In this document: positions 1 to 8,498 of the stretch, piece by piece
How positions within the stretch are numbered: the stretch's first letter is position 1
Layout of the letters: every line of letters starts with the position of its first letter
Source of the DNA: Saccoglossus kowalevskii
Taxonomy: Eukaryota; Hemichordata; Enteropneusta; Harrimaniidae
Assembly (NCBI RefSeq): GCF_000003605.2
Contig: NW_003120927.1
Coordinates: 63,169-83,967, forward strand
Direction: 5' to 3'
DNA: 20,799 nucleotides
Translations under genes and position numbers: made by a program
The notes under the pieces: generated by a model
The model's database searches: none
What the model was told of the DNA's origin: nothing
What the model saw: the letters and a program-made list of their open reading frames with translations, nothing else

Positions 1-420
1 GTTAATATATGTAGGCATAAAGTGCATCTAAAAGTAGTTTAATATAATTATACACACAATCGTGACAAACATGTCTGAGAAACCTCTCAAGAGACGTGAT
101 CAATTTATTAGTCAACGAGGCATGGCTGGTTCAAAATTTGTTCATGTTTATAGATAAGTCGTGAGTGAAAAGAATTCTCATCTACTTTACAGTAGAATGC
201 TTCAAGTACCTATATCTAAATTGGGAAATTAATTTGGCTTGAAGTGGCCGCAGGACAGCTTTCATGCAAGGACACTATAAACTGATTTAATTTTATATAT
301 ATAATAGCCAGAGGCAAATTTTAACAAATTTTGCATGCAGTGATAATCTCACTGTGGGCATTTGTGAAATTCATAAAATTTCTGGTCAGCAAAATTTAAA
401 CGGTTTTCAGTAGGTTCAGT

Positions 421-665
421 TTGCTACTTAATATGCATGGGCGTTGCCTCAAAACTAATCATATCTGCACATTACCCCAATATTCTTAAGTACCAATTTT
501 AATCAACATATGCACAAGTTTTTGAGATTTGGTTTACACAGGCTGAAATAAGATAATTCAAATATACAAATTAGCTATTTAATATGCATAGACATGGCCC
601 AAAATGTACTAAATTTGATCAAAATATGCTCAGAATTTTTTGAGATTTTCTTTACATAGACACAG
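421..665. repeat. Diverged direct duplication inside the intron
   Basis: Two neighbouring segments, roughly 421-545 and 571-665, share an ordered set of words: a CTA-TTTAATATGCAT block, then a block ending in TTTGAT/TTTTAATCAA and ATATGC, then TTTTTGAGATTT followed by TTTACA. The second copy is shorter, with internal deletions. This looks like an old internally repetitive interspersed element rather than a gene. No terminal inverted repeats were recognised. Confidence 0.5.
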
Positions 666-1710
666 AAACGGAAACACCAAATTCATTACCTCCCTCCCAC
701 AGAAGCTAAATATAAGTAGTTACCCTCGATACTATTTTGTTACAAAAAATCTGTTGTTTCATCAATGTTCATATTTGAATCATTTTTCTTCTTCATAAAG
801 TGCTGTAAAGCATCACAGTCACCACATCACTCCATGAAAATGGATTGCAGGCAATATATAAGCTGATGTAAAATATCCATTTACACAAAATTGCAATGAG
901 TACTAGCTGTGTGACAACTGGGCCTTTATTGCATTATAGTAAATGTACAATACTGTATTTTACATGCTTTTGACAGTTTTTGTGCTCACTGTGTTGCCAT
1001 GCAGCTACAAATGTATATTGTGTTAATTTATTCTTACTGTATCATTGGTATTACATGCGCAGTTCAGGTGAGAGTCACCCTTTTTGACAATAAATTTAGT
1101 ATTTAATAAATTATACAATGCATAATTCTGTCATAAATACTGAACTATATTAACACATGCTTTTCAGAGGTCATTGACCAGGGTGAAATACTCAGATGAA
1201 GGCTGCCCTCTGGCAGGCTTGAATATAAAATTCTATTAAAATCATTTTGGTTCGGACATCTGTCCTCAAATTGACCTATTTATTTCAAGTGAAAGAATGG
1301 CAAGTCATAAATTTACTTAAATTTGGTGCCTGAGGTCTTTCAAAGTCATCTATTCAATGATGTGAATATTATTACTGGCCCTAATATAATCTGCTGTACT
1401 GTCAATTTGTATTTATTCCCACAACATGTATACAGTAAATTGCTGTAATTTGGGGATTAATATTGCAAGCTAATATTTTGCAGTATACACAGTCATAGTG
1501 ACTTTCGCAAAGTTAATCCTTGCAAAATAATCACATTGTGAATATTTATAGGTCATGAAAAAGTAAAGAAAAAATAAATACTACACATTGCTTATCCTAC
1601 ATGTACCATGACCCTCTCCACATCATCAAAACAAAAACTGGTTGAAATTTAGTTTTTGTTTTCATATATGAGGCTACCATTCACACTGCAAGTGACAAAT
1701 AACAAAATTA

Positions 1711-2140
1711 GTTTTCTTAAGAAGGTTCAACCCGAATTTAAAATTATATGTCATGTTCACTGCACTTTTATTTTTACAGGTTCATGGCACCAAGTTAACA
1801 AAAATGAAAAAAGAATAGGGTCATCGAACAATCTTTTATGAAACAAGAGTTCAAAATGTCCTAAAAAATGATCAAAACTGGCATTTTTTACATGTCTAGT
1901 TTCTGTGGTGATATTATTTCTTTGTATCTCAAAATTCTGCTTTTATTATTGATATGAATTCTAATATTGTGAAAACATTTCACAAAATTGCCAAATAATT
2001 TAGCGAGTTTCCATGGTGATAAGAGTTTCCCAATATATGTAGGTACAATGGAGGTTAGCTCCCATAATGCATTGTGTATATGTGTAGTAACATGCTCAGT
2101 AGTGCAAAATTTTAATTCGGCTTGGACTACCTTAAGCAAA
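1711..2140. mobile_element. Non-autonomous inverted-repeat element, copy 1
   Basis: The left end (from about 1711) reads TTTTCTTAAGAAGGTTCAAC, continuing into an AATTTAAAATTA tract. The reverse complement of the right end (to about 2140) reads TTTGCTTAAGGTAGTCCAAG, then GCCGAATTAAAATTTTG, giving imperfect terminal inverted repeats of roughly 35 bp. A second copy in the opposite orientation lies at 14379-14780 and matches through the interior, including the TTTCCATGGTGATA and TTATTATTGATATGAATTC blocks and the CATAATGC region. Two copies with matching ends in different introns support a dispersed miniature element. Target-site duplications are not clear because the ends have decayed. It has no convincing coding capacity. 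Confidence 0.7.
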
Positions 2141-2285
2141 ATGTTAAATATTATCCAATCCAATTCTTTTGTCAATATATAACAATAACAACGTGGGAAT
2201 CTCAGGTATATATTAAATATCATTCTACAATTAGACAAAAGCACACACAAGTGTAAACTCAATTTGGAAAAACCTTTTGCATATA

Positions 2286-2363
2286 CCGTATTACCCCGGG
2301 TAGGCGCCCAGTGGCCTGAACATACAAAATCGGGAAAAATTGGGGGTGGGCGCTTACCCGAGG
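2286..2363. repeat. Left terminal repeat and subterminal hairpin of the foldback element
   Basis: The arm CCCCGGGTAGGCGCCCA (2294-2310) is complementary to TGGGCGCTTACCCGAGG (2347-2363) with few mismatches, leaving a 36-base loop. A near-identical GGGGGTGGGCGCTT block recurs as a direct repeat near the right end (3481-3494). The ends are therefore themselves palindromic, not simply inverted copies of each other. Confidence 0.8.
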
Positions 2364-2866
2364 ACCACCCCAAAAAAGATTTTAAAAAGTTGTTTTTGTG
2401 ATTGTATGTGATTTTGCTTTTGTACACTTTGTACACATACTTATTTCTTGATTTATGCGAGGTTTTAATAAATGTGAGCACTCGGTCAAGAACTGTGGGA
2501 ACACTAAGACACAGGGTCGAATTTCAAGAATAAAACTTGTTTTATGTCAGTGAATGAAGTGGTATTACTCACTGAAATTGGCTACAAAGTGTGGTAAATA
2601 TTGTAATCAATGCACGGTTACTTTTTTCGTAACCGTGATCAGTGCAAGTCGAAACGGCTGCGAAAAACTACCGCTTGTAATCCAAGATGGTGATGACCTC
2701 ATTAGCATAATTTTGTACGTATTGATACATCGCATCGTAATTACTGAAGAATAGCAGACAGAGTTATAAAACAAATAAACCTTTTACTGATGAGATAACA
2801 TAAACATATCCAAATGGCGATACATAAAAAACAGACTGTAAATAAACTCAGGTCGACCTCATTAAC

Positions 2867-3208
2867 ATGATTTATTCACGCACCCACACACATGACGAAA
2901 TTACAAAAATAACGATGATGCAACAAGTTCCCATTGTCGGCATGCCTCATTATGGTTATCGTAATGGACTTGAGGTCGGCAAAATGTTTTTTCTTCAACG
3001 ACAGAAAAATAATCAACATGACCGTAATGCCATAGCTGTGATGAAGGATGGAAAGAAAGTAGCAAGTTTACGACGTGATGTCTCAAAATTGCTAGCTCCT
3101 GTTATGGATTCACAGTCAGCGAAATGCTACGTTTTGAAACCAAAGCTAAGTGCTTCAAACCACTCACCAAGGTATGGATTATTGCAATATTGGATTCATC
3201 GTGAATGA
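2867..3208 (+). CDS. HIRAN-domain-like ORF inside the foldback element
   Basis: This 113-codon reading frame lies entirely within the TA-flanked element. Residues about 23-81 fit the HIRAN pattern: a leading IVGMPHYGY strand, a hydrophobic LEVGKMFFLQR strand, the diagnostic N-x-H-D-R-N-A-I-A-V segment (about residues 48-57), a K-V-A-S-L strand, and an R-x-x-S-K-L-L-A-P-V-M-D helix. In helicase-like transcription factor and Rad5 relatives, HIRAN binds single-stranded 3' DNA ends. Here no helicase motif or other domain follows; the frame stops about 30 residues after the domain. An in-frame TAA lies eight codons before the ATG, and a CAG/GT acceptor-like site lies between them, so the ATG may be internal to a spliced gene. 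Function in the element is unknown. It could be the remnant of a larger transposon protein. The HIRAN assignment is from motif recognition only. Confidence 0.65.
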   Translation: MIYSRTHTHDEITKITMMQQVPIVGMPHYGYRNGLEVGKMFFLQRQKNNQHDRNAIAVMKDGKKVASLRRDVSKLLAPVMDSQSAKCYVLKPKLSASNHSPRYGLLQYWIHRE

Positions 3209-3428
3209 AGAGAAAGCAGAACGTGTGCCACATGCTGCGTGGTTCATCTTACGTCGTTAAGTTCCAATGAGTTTTTACATAAAAACACAAACAAAACGGC
3301 CCTTTTCAGGGCCACCACACACTCCAAAAAGAGAACTACTGTAACAAACGCACTATTTAAATAAATCAAACGCATTTGTTTTTGACAAATAAAACTTTAT
3401 TGTTGACCCCGTTCTTGGCTAAGAATCA

Positions 3429-3528
3429 CCCTGGGCATTTAACCGAGGATGTCCCCAACATGCAACTTTTTTGAAAACAGGGGGGTGGGCGCTTGCCCAG
3501 GGAGGGGCACGTGCCCGGGGTAATACAA
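3429..3528. repeat. Right terminal repeat and subterminal hairpin of the foldback element
   Basis: CCCTGGGCA at 3429-3437 pairs exactly with TGCCCAGGG at 3494-3502. GGGCACGTGCCC at 3505-3516 is a perfect palindrome containing an E-box-like CACGTG core. The outermost GGGGTAATAC mirrors the left end. The segment just inside (AACCGAGGATGTCCCC) resembles the left-end ACCCGAGGACCACCCC in direct orientation. Confidence 0.75.
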
Positions 3529-4411
3529 TAATATAACCTTTTAACATATAATCAATTTGGTTATCCATGTATGCTTTTAAAATGCAATGTGTAATAACGA
3601 TACCAGATTTATGAGTCTCAGAGGCATTTTAGAAACAATTAACCAATCAATTTTGATATCACAGACTGACATATGTATACAGATAGAGGGAGTACTTAGT
3701 TGGGTCAACTTTTCCAATCTCTGTAAAATAGCGCTGCTCTTAAAATTATTTACATGGTCATCTATAGGGAGGTTTTGATTGTAGGATGAAAACTTATAGT
3801 GGCTAATTTAACTCAAACTCATGTTTGCCATTTGCAAACAGATGTACATTTGATACAGTTACAACCAAAGTTATACATGTATGCACATGTACGGGTAATC
3901 TTGTTACACTGTTCAGGAGAATCTTTATCCCAAAGTATAGCTTTCCGAGAGTTTTTGCTCCGAGAATAGCGAGTATGAATGAAGAACAGAAGAAATATAA
4001 CAGTGGAATGTGTAGATCTGACAACAGTATGTACAGTAAATGCTTAAAGGTTACTCAAGGTTTTACAAACGTGGTAGGTTTGAAATGGACATGAGAAAAT
4101 GTTATATAGTCCATGTTAGCATAGGGAAAAATATTGAAACTGTTGTATCTTTACAAAAATTTTTTATTTTTTTATTACCTTAAGTCTAATTGAATGGTTG
4201 TTGTTTTACTTTTTCCCCATGATCTATTCGCAAAATATAAAAAATTCCAAAGATTTTCATTAATTGTATTGAGTAAACCATTTCAAAAATATGCACCCTT
4301 GAGTCACCTTTCACTAAAAGAATCTGCATATTTTTTAAAAAAATTCCATCAAGGTGAGAAAAATTATGACGTGTAAAAAGACAACTGTTATGAGAATATC
4401 AGCCATCTTAC

Positions 4412-4479
4412 CTGGGTTGGAAGCACTCATCGTTTTCTTTATGACATTCACTAAGCAATTCCTGTGCATCTAAATAAAA
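4412..4479 (-). CDS. UBA6: UBA6-like E1 enzyme, exon for the linker into the active adenylation domain
   Basis: This 68 bp exon is the most 3' one in the window. The acceptor, read on the minus strand, ends in CTCATCAG after a pyrimidine-rich tract; the donor is CAG|GTAAG. It is read in phase 0 from the preceding exon and gives 22 codons (FYLDAQELLSECH, then KENDECFQP) plus two bases that would start an arginine codon. It follows directly on the Q-W that ends the previous exon, as in E1 enzymes, where a W-L/F-Y/F segment leads through an acidic linker into the second, ATP-using adenylation domain. Length and acidic character agree with the equivalent UBA6 linker. It is short, so its assignment rests on exact phase, splice sites and continuity as well as on residues. 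Confidence 0.88.
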
Positions 4480-4559
4480 CTGATGAGGAAAACAAATAGA
4501 TGTGTTAATTACTGTTTAAATTGTTGGACATACGTGGAGTCGACAAATCTGAAGCTCCA

Positions 4560-5230
4560 TTGAAATCCAAGGAAATATTTCAGAGTAGTATAATCTCTAT
4601 CAAATCCCCATCCAAGTTCAATGGAGGTTCACATAGGAGTACATAATACATACACCCATGTCAAGAAACAGCATTTATTAAAAAACAATGGCCACCAGTC
4701 AGCCATATTGAATAATATGTATGTAAGTTTGAACAAAATTTGTCTATGCATGACCGTAATCCATATCACGAATGACAATAATGCTTGATTTTGATGAGTT
4801 TTTAGCTTTTGGTCATTTTGAATTGAATTCTAAAATAATTAATGTATGAAGTTTGAATCAGATCAGTCAAGGCATGTCAGAGATATACGGCTCTGGAACA
4901 GTATTTATTCAAACTAAATGACCAACACACAGTCAGCCATTTTGAATCAGCTCTGTAAAACAAAGTAATGTGCATCAGGGTCCTATAATGTATGTACCAA
5001 GATTAAACAAAATCCATTCTTACATGACCACCACTGACGACAATTTTGAATCAGATCACAGAATGAATGAACATGCATGTGTCTCACAATGTATTATGTA
5101 TGAAGTTTGAACATGATTGGTCAATGCACGTCTGAGATATGCCTTTGGAAATGCACTCTTTACAACAAAGTGGCCACCAGTCTGCCATTTTAAAACTGTC
5201 TGTGCATGAACGAGATCTGATTCAGGAATG
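4560..5230. repeat. Dispersed internally tandem repeat, region 1
   Basis: The phrase (GG)CCACCAGTCAGCCAT with a following TTGAATC recurs in diverged form near 4690, 4925 and 5170. A block beginning ATGTATGAAGTTTGAA, then TCAG/TTGG-TCAA-GCA-GTC-GAGATAT, occurs near 4843 and again near 5097, giving a period of about 253 bp. The same words occur at 6965-7835. No coding signal is seen. The pattern fits an old non-coding interspersed element built from tandem subunits. Confidence 0.6.
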
Positions 5231-6964
5231 ATAGAAATCCTCGACTTTGATCAATCAGATCAGAAAACGAATATAAATACAGATGTATCCCAAAAGAGAT
5301 CATGCATGTTGAGATATAGATGCAGACAGACTACAGATAGACGATAATCTTTAAATCCCTCGTTTTGGAAAGACAGAGAAAGCATCTCCATCTCTATAAA
5401 TTGCGCCCTCTAGTGATGGAATATGTCAGTGATGTCAAAATGGTGCATATACATGTAGGTAAAGACAAAAGCATGATCTACAGACCAAACGACATCGATG
5501 ATTTGAACAACCTTCATGCACCCATTTTCAGAATAGAGGCACATGTGTGACAAAAATTAGACAGGATTTAGACAGGATTAAGTACGCCAAACTCGCATTA
5601 ATCCATTTATGCCAACTTTTTGTTATCAAGTATTTATATAAACACAAATAAAACAAATATATCACCACAATAAGGCACCATATAATTGTCATTATGTAGA
5701 TTATTACATTAATTATGCATATAATTTATCAATTTAAAAATTGAAATATTAATAATGTATCCAATTTGAAATAGCTCAATAATTGTCAACAATATGCTGA
5801 AATACATTGTGTACATTTATTATGCTCCAACCATTAAGCTGTCATTGTATAGTAAAAGGCAGGTCATTGCATGCGTCTGTATGTGTTTAACGCGAGTACC
5901 ATGCCATGCATAGTAATATATATTCATGCAAGTCAAATGCATTGCCTATTTACAGATTAGATTGCATGTATCTATGACAACTGCCCTGTAATGAATGTTT
6001 ATTGAATAATGGCTGGTGAAATATGCAGGATTTTGACATCTACATAAAAATCCCTTAAACTGAGATTGGAATGTTGTATGCAGATTTTAATCACGAGCAA
6101 ATACAAAATAGGAAAGTCAGAGACATCATAGTGTATTCGCGTTTACTTGTGAAAATATCTGTGCTGTTGTACAAGTACACATCCAATGGTATACCACCTT
6201 TTCTTCATGATACTCCTCATAATGCAATCATTCAGTGACTATTTTATGTGTTATCAAATGAAAACTATTCAGATGGAACATTTTGATTGATATATCACAA
6301 GTAATTGCAGCTATTTATAATCTACATCATTTTATAATTAATTATCACACATCCTGCACCTGCAGTCTAGAGGAAAACCAAAATTAATTTTCATGATTGT
6401 CTGTTTTTTTACCTAACCTTACCACAAATTATTGTTTTGGAGAAAGTCATTATTATGTAGGAGCCTGTTTAAATACCATATGTGTTCTATTAAAAGAACA
6501 TCTCCAGTAGAATCTCAACTAAACCCAAAATTGCATTCACTGAACCATTAATAAAGACTTATTTTGACATCAGTTGCATCTTAGTAATGTAAACTGCTTT
6601 AATCCGCGAAAGATTGTCACGAATTTTGAAAGCCAGTGGAATTCATGAAATTTTGTAGAAGTGAAAACTTTGCCAGGGTAATACAACATACAGTGTTGGT
6701 GACTTTCGCAAAATTGCAACTTTAAAAGTGCCAAGAAATTGCAGAAATTTTACAGAAGAATGAAAGCAATCATAGTCAGCTATTGATCATAAACAGTATC
6801 AATCACTTACTGTATAGAGGTTTCGGAGACGACAGCCACCATATGTCTATAACAACGAGTCATTGTTAATGACACAGTCCCCGTCCAAAATTTTGTGATC
6901 TGACATATCAATTTGATGCTGATGAAGTCATTGAGATTAGAGTGAAACCATTAATAGGAGATGG

Positions 6965-7835
6965 ATTTGTAAAAAATTATGATTTAGTGCTTTTACACGA
7001 GAATTGAACATTGAGCAGTCATATTGAATCAAATTACAAAAATAATGTTCATGTTGATGTATCTATTGGTATACTGTCTTTGTACAAAATGTTCATTACA
7101 TTCATGGTAAAGTAGGTATGGGTATCATGAAAAACAAAATGGCCACCAGTCAGCCATATAAGTTTGAATCACAGAAAGAATATGACATGCAACTATAACC
7201 TGATATGTATGATCAACATATCAACTTTGATTTAAATTGGCCTTGTCATCACTGAGAAACAGCTCCGGACATGTAAAAAATGACGATTTAACGCTTTTAC
7301 AGGAAATTTGGGCGTCGGTCAGCCATATTGAATCGAATCACAAAAATAAAGTTGGTACAAATGTATCCCTTGGTATACTGTCTTTGTACAAAATTTAAAG
7401 AGAAACGTGCATTGTATTCAAGAGAAAGTAGCATGGGTACCATGAAAAACAAGATGGCCGCCAGTCAGCCATTATAGTTTGAATCACGAAAAAAAAATGA
7501 TGTGCACCTACAACCTAATATGTATGATCATCATACCAACTTTGATCCAAATCGGCCCAATCATCTCCGAGAAACTGCTGCGGACATGTTTAGGTATCAG
7601 AAAGAGCAAATTTTACAACCAAAATGGCCCCCAGTCAGCCATTTTTGCTCCGATCATGAAGTAAGTTGACGCGCATATGTAAAACATTATGTATTGTCTT
7701 CATGTAAAGTTTGAATCAATTCCGTCAATTGGTGTCCAAGATATATTTCCGTACGCACGGATGGACGAACGGACGAAACAAACCCAAATTAATAGTCCTT
7801 GTTTTCGGACTTCGTCCGAGCGGGGACTAAAAATA
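6965..7835. repeat. Dispersed internally tandem repeat, region 2, two units of about 305-315 bp
   Basis: About 6965-7275 and 7276-7590 are diverged tandem copies. Each has, in order: GATTTA-(G/C)GCTTTTACA, a CAGTCATATTGAATC or related block, a GGTATACTGTCTTTGTACAA block, GGGTA-CATGAAAAACAA, GATGGCC-CCAGTCAGCC, AACCT-ATATGTATGATCA and CGGACATGT. A partial third unit follows with another CCAGTCAGCC (7631-7640), then a GGACGAACGGACGAA tail near 7763-7777 and the hairpin at 7793-7829. Such tails of repeated GGAC words followed by a hairpin suggest the true 3' end of an element, about 65 bp from a coding exon. Confidence 0.65.
7793..7829. repeat. Nested hairpin at the end of the dispersed repeat
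   Basis: The outer arms TAGTCC (7793-7798) and GGACTA (7824-7829) are exact complements. The inner arms CGGAC and GTCCG flank a three-base TTC loop (7806-7818). The structure lies right after the GGAC-rich tail of the dispersed repeat and probably marks its terminus. It could fold in the pre-mRNA of the host gene, since the exon donor lies about 70 bp away. Confidence 0.7.
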
Positions 7836-7899
7836 TCACAACCCATGTTCGAAGCTCAGACTCATAAACATGAACAAATATGAATGAATGATTACTTAC

Positions 7900-8113
7900 C
7901 CATTGATTGAGTGGTGTAAATTTACCAGTCAAAGATTTCAATGCTTCCTGTGCTACAATACCCCCAACAGCTGCAGTCAGTGGAGCAAAACAGCCTTGAG
8001 CGGTAAAGGCCAGGTGTGTCAACAGCTCGTTATCTATACTGACTACTTTGTTAATTAATGTACTGTTTAATGATTTGGCTAGCTTTAACAGTTCTTCTGC
8101 ATCACCTTTATGC
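7900..8113 (-). CDS. UBA6: UBA6-like E1 enzyme, exon for the end of the four-helix bundle and inactive adenylation domain
   Basis: This 214 bp exon gives the strongest family signal. After a split arginine codon it encodes 71 residues starting HKGDAEELLKLAKSLN, consistent with the end of the four-helix bundle. It continues through HLAFTAQG and FAPLTAAVGGIVAQEALKS to LTGKFTPLNQW. The A-x-G-x-x-x-P-x-x-A-x-x-G-G-x-x-x-Q-E-x-x-K segment and the G-K-F-x-P-x-x-Q-W ending are E1 hallmarks of the second half of the inactive adenylation domain. The TAQG, AAVGG and TGKF-P forms are nearer UBA6 than UBA1, where the corresponding stretch reads differently. The acceptor is TTTTTTCAG at 8120-8114 upwards and the donor is TGG|GTAAGT. 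The phases (enter with one base, leave at 0) match both neighbours. No stop or frameshift is present. Confidence 0.95.
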
Positions 8114-8374
8114 CTGAAAAAATAATTTGAAAAGAGTACATAATGATAATGTTTTGGGAAGTTGCGTAACTGCACCATTTGTGATTCTCGCCTAACTAAT
8201 GGTATTGATTTTAAATTCCTGGGCAGATCTTATCTTTTCAATTTATAGTCGCGTGAACTTTGAACCTGCATGACACTTGTTGTATATGTGAAATCACAAG
8301 CATATTCCATCCTTGTGAAAAGTTGTTTTTAAAATAGTGTAGATGACATTGATACATTTCTATTAAAGTGATCC

Positions 8375-8498
8375 TGCTTGCCTAATCTTGCCCAACTTTA
8401 AGCAGTTCTCAGAGAATCTTGCCTAACTCGTAGGAGTACTAACAGAGAATAGTTATGCTACTGCTTACATAGAATCTTTGCTGTCTACCACGTAGTTG
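8375..8498. repeat. Decayed flanking units of the minisatellite
   Basis: Left of the regular array, CTAATCTTGCCCAACTTTAA, GCAGTTCTCAGAGAATCTTG and CCTAACTCGTAGGAGTACTA match the unit with more substitutions and uneven spacing. These edge units are closer in form (CTTGCCTAAC) to the nearby exon-intron junction than the uniform central units are, as expected if the centre has been homogenised and the edges are older. Confidence 0.7.

Larger units (their letters stand above)
2286..3528 (+). mobile_element. TA-flanked foldback DNA transposon carrying a HIRAN-like ORF
   Basis: The left end reads CCGTATTACCCCGGG at 2286-2300. The right end, read in reverse complement, is TTGTATTACCCCGGG (3528-3514). 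Each end abuts a TA dinucleotide (2284-2285 and 3529-3530), consistent with a TA target-site duplication. Both ends carry subterminal hairpins: 2294-2310 pairs with 2347-2363, and 3429-3437 pairs with 3494-3502. A perfect 12-base palindrome lies at 3505-3516. The G+C- and CpG-richer ends stand out from the AT-rich intron. The interior carries a 113-codon HIRAN-like ORF but no recognisable transposase, so the element is either non-autonomous or belongs to an unfamiliar class. The TA duplication would fit a Tc1/mariner-type superfamily, but that placement is inference. Confidence 0.75.
1..4411 (-). other. Intron of the UBA6-like gene, 3' end outside the window
   Basis: This is the intron that follows the 4412-4479 exon on the minus strand; its donor reads GTAAG at 4411-4407. 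The next expected exon would begin the active adenylation domain, with a tyrosine-aspartate pair and then a glycine-rich nucleotide-binding loop. No such reading was found here, so the intron probably runs past position 1. It contains a diverged direct duplication (421-665), an inverted-repeat element (1711-2140) and the HIRAN-bearing foldback element (2286-3528). The remaining DNA is AT-rich and shows no supportable gene; its short open frames have no recognisable domain. Confidence 0.75.
4480..7899 (-). other. Intron of the UBA6-like gene, rich in dispersed repeats
   Basis: This 3.4 kb intron lies between the 7900-8113 and 4412-4479 exons, with a GTAAGT donor (7899-7894) and a CAG acceptor. 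It holds two internally repetitive regions, about 4560-5230 and 6965-7835, that share the word GGCCACCAGTCAGCCAT followed by TTGAATC. The middle part (about 5560-6960) is AT-rich and shows no gene. The 14-base word GTGACTTTCGCAAA near 6709-6722 also occurs near 1499-1512, suggesting decayed fragments of one further repeat family. Confidence 0.8.

Noticed and set aside
1430-1530. Possible MITE around TTTCGCAAAGTTAATCCTTG, with a related word near 6709
   Set aside because: Only one 14-base word is shared and the inverted ends could not be drawn reliably, so it is mentioned within the introns rather than called as an element.
1888-2481. 197-codon minus-strand open frame
   Set aside because: It runs across the boundary between the inverted-repeat element and the foldback element and has no domain or protein-like composition; the reading is chance.
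2554-2754. 66-codon plus-strand frame upstream of the HIRAN-like ORF
   Set aside because: It lies inside the same element and could be an upstream exon, but no domain, conserved motif or clear donor could be recognised, so it was not called.
3340-3352. CTGTAACAAACG word shared between the HIRAN element (about 3340) and the hAT region (about 20420)
   Set aside because: A single 12-base match with no extension on either side is compatible with chance in a window of this size.
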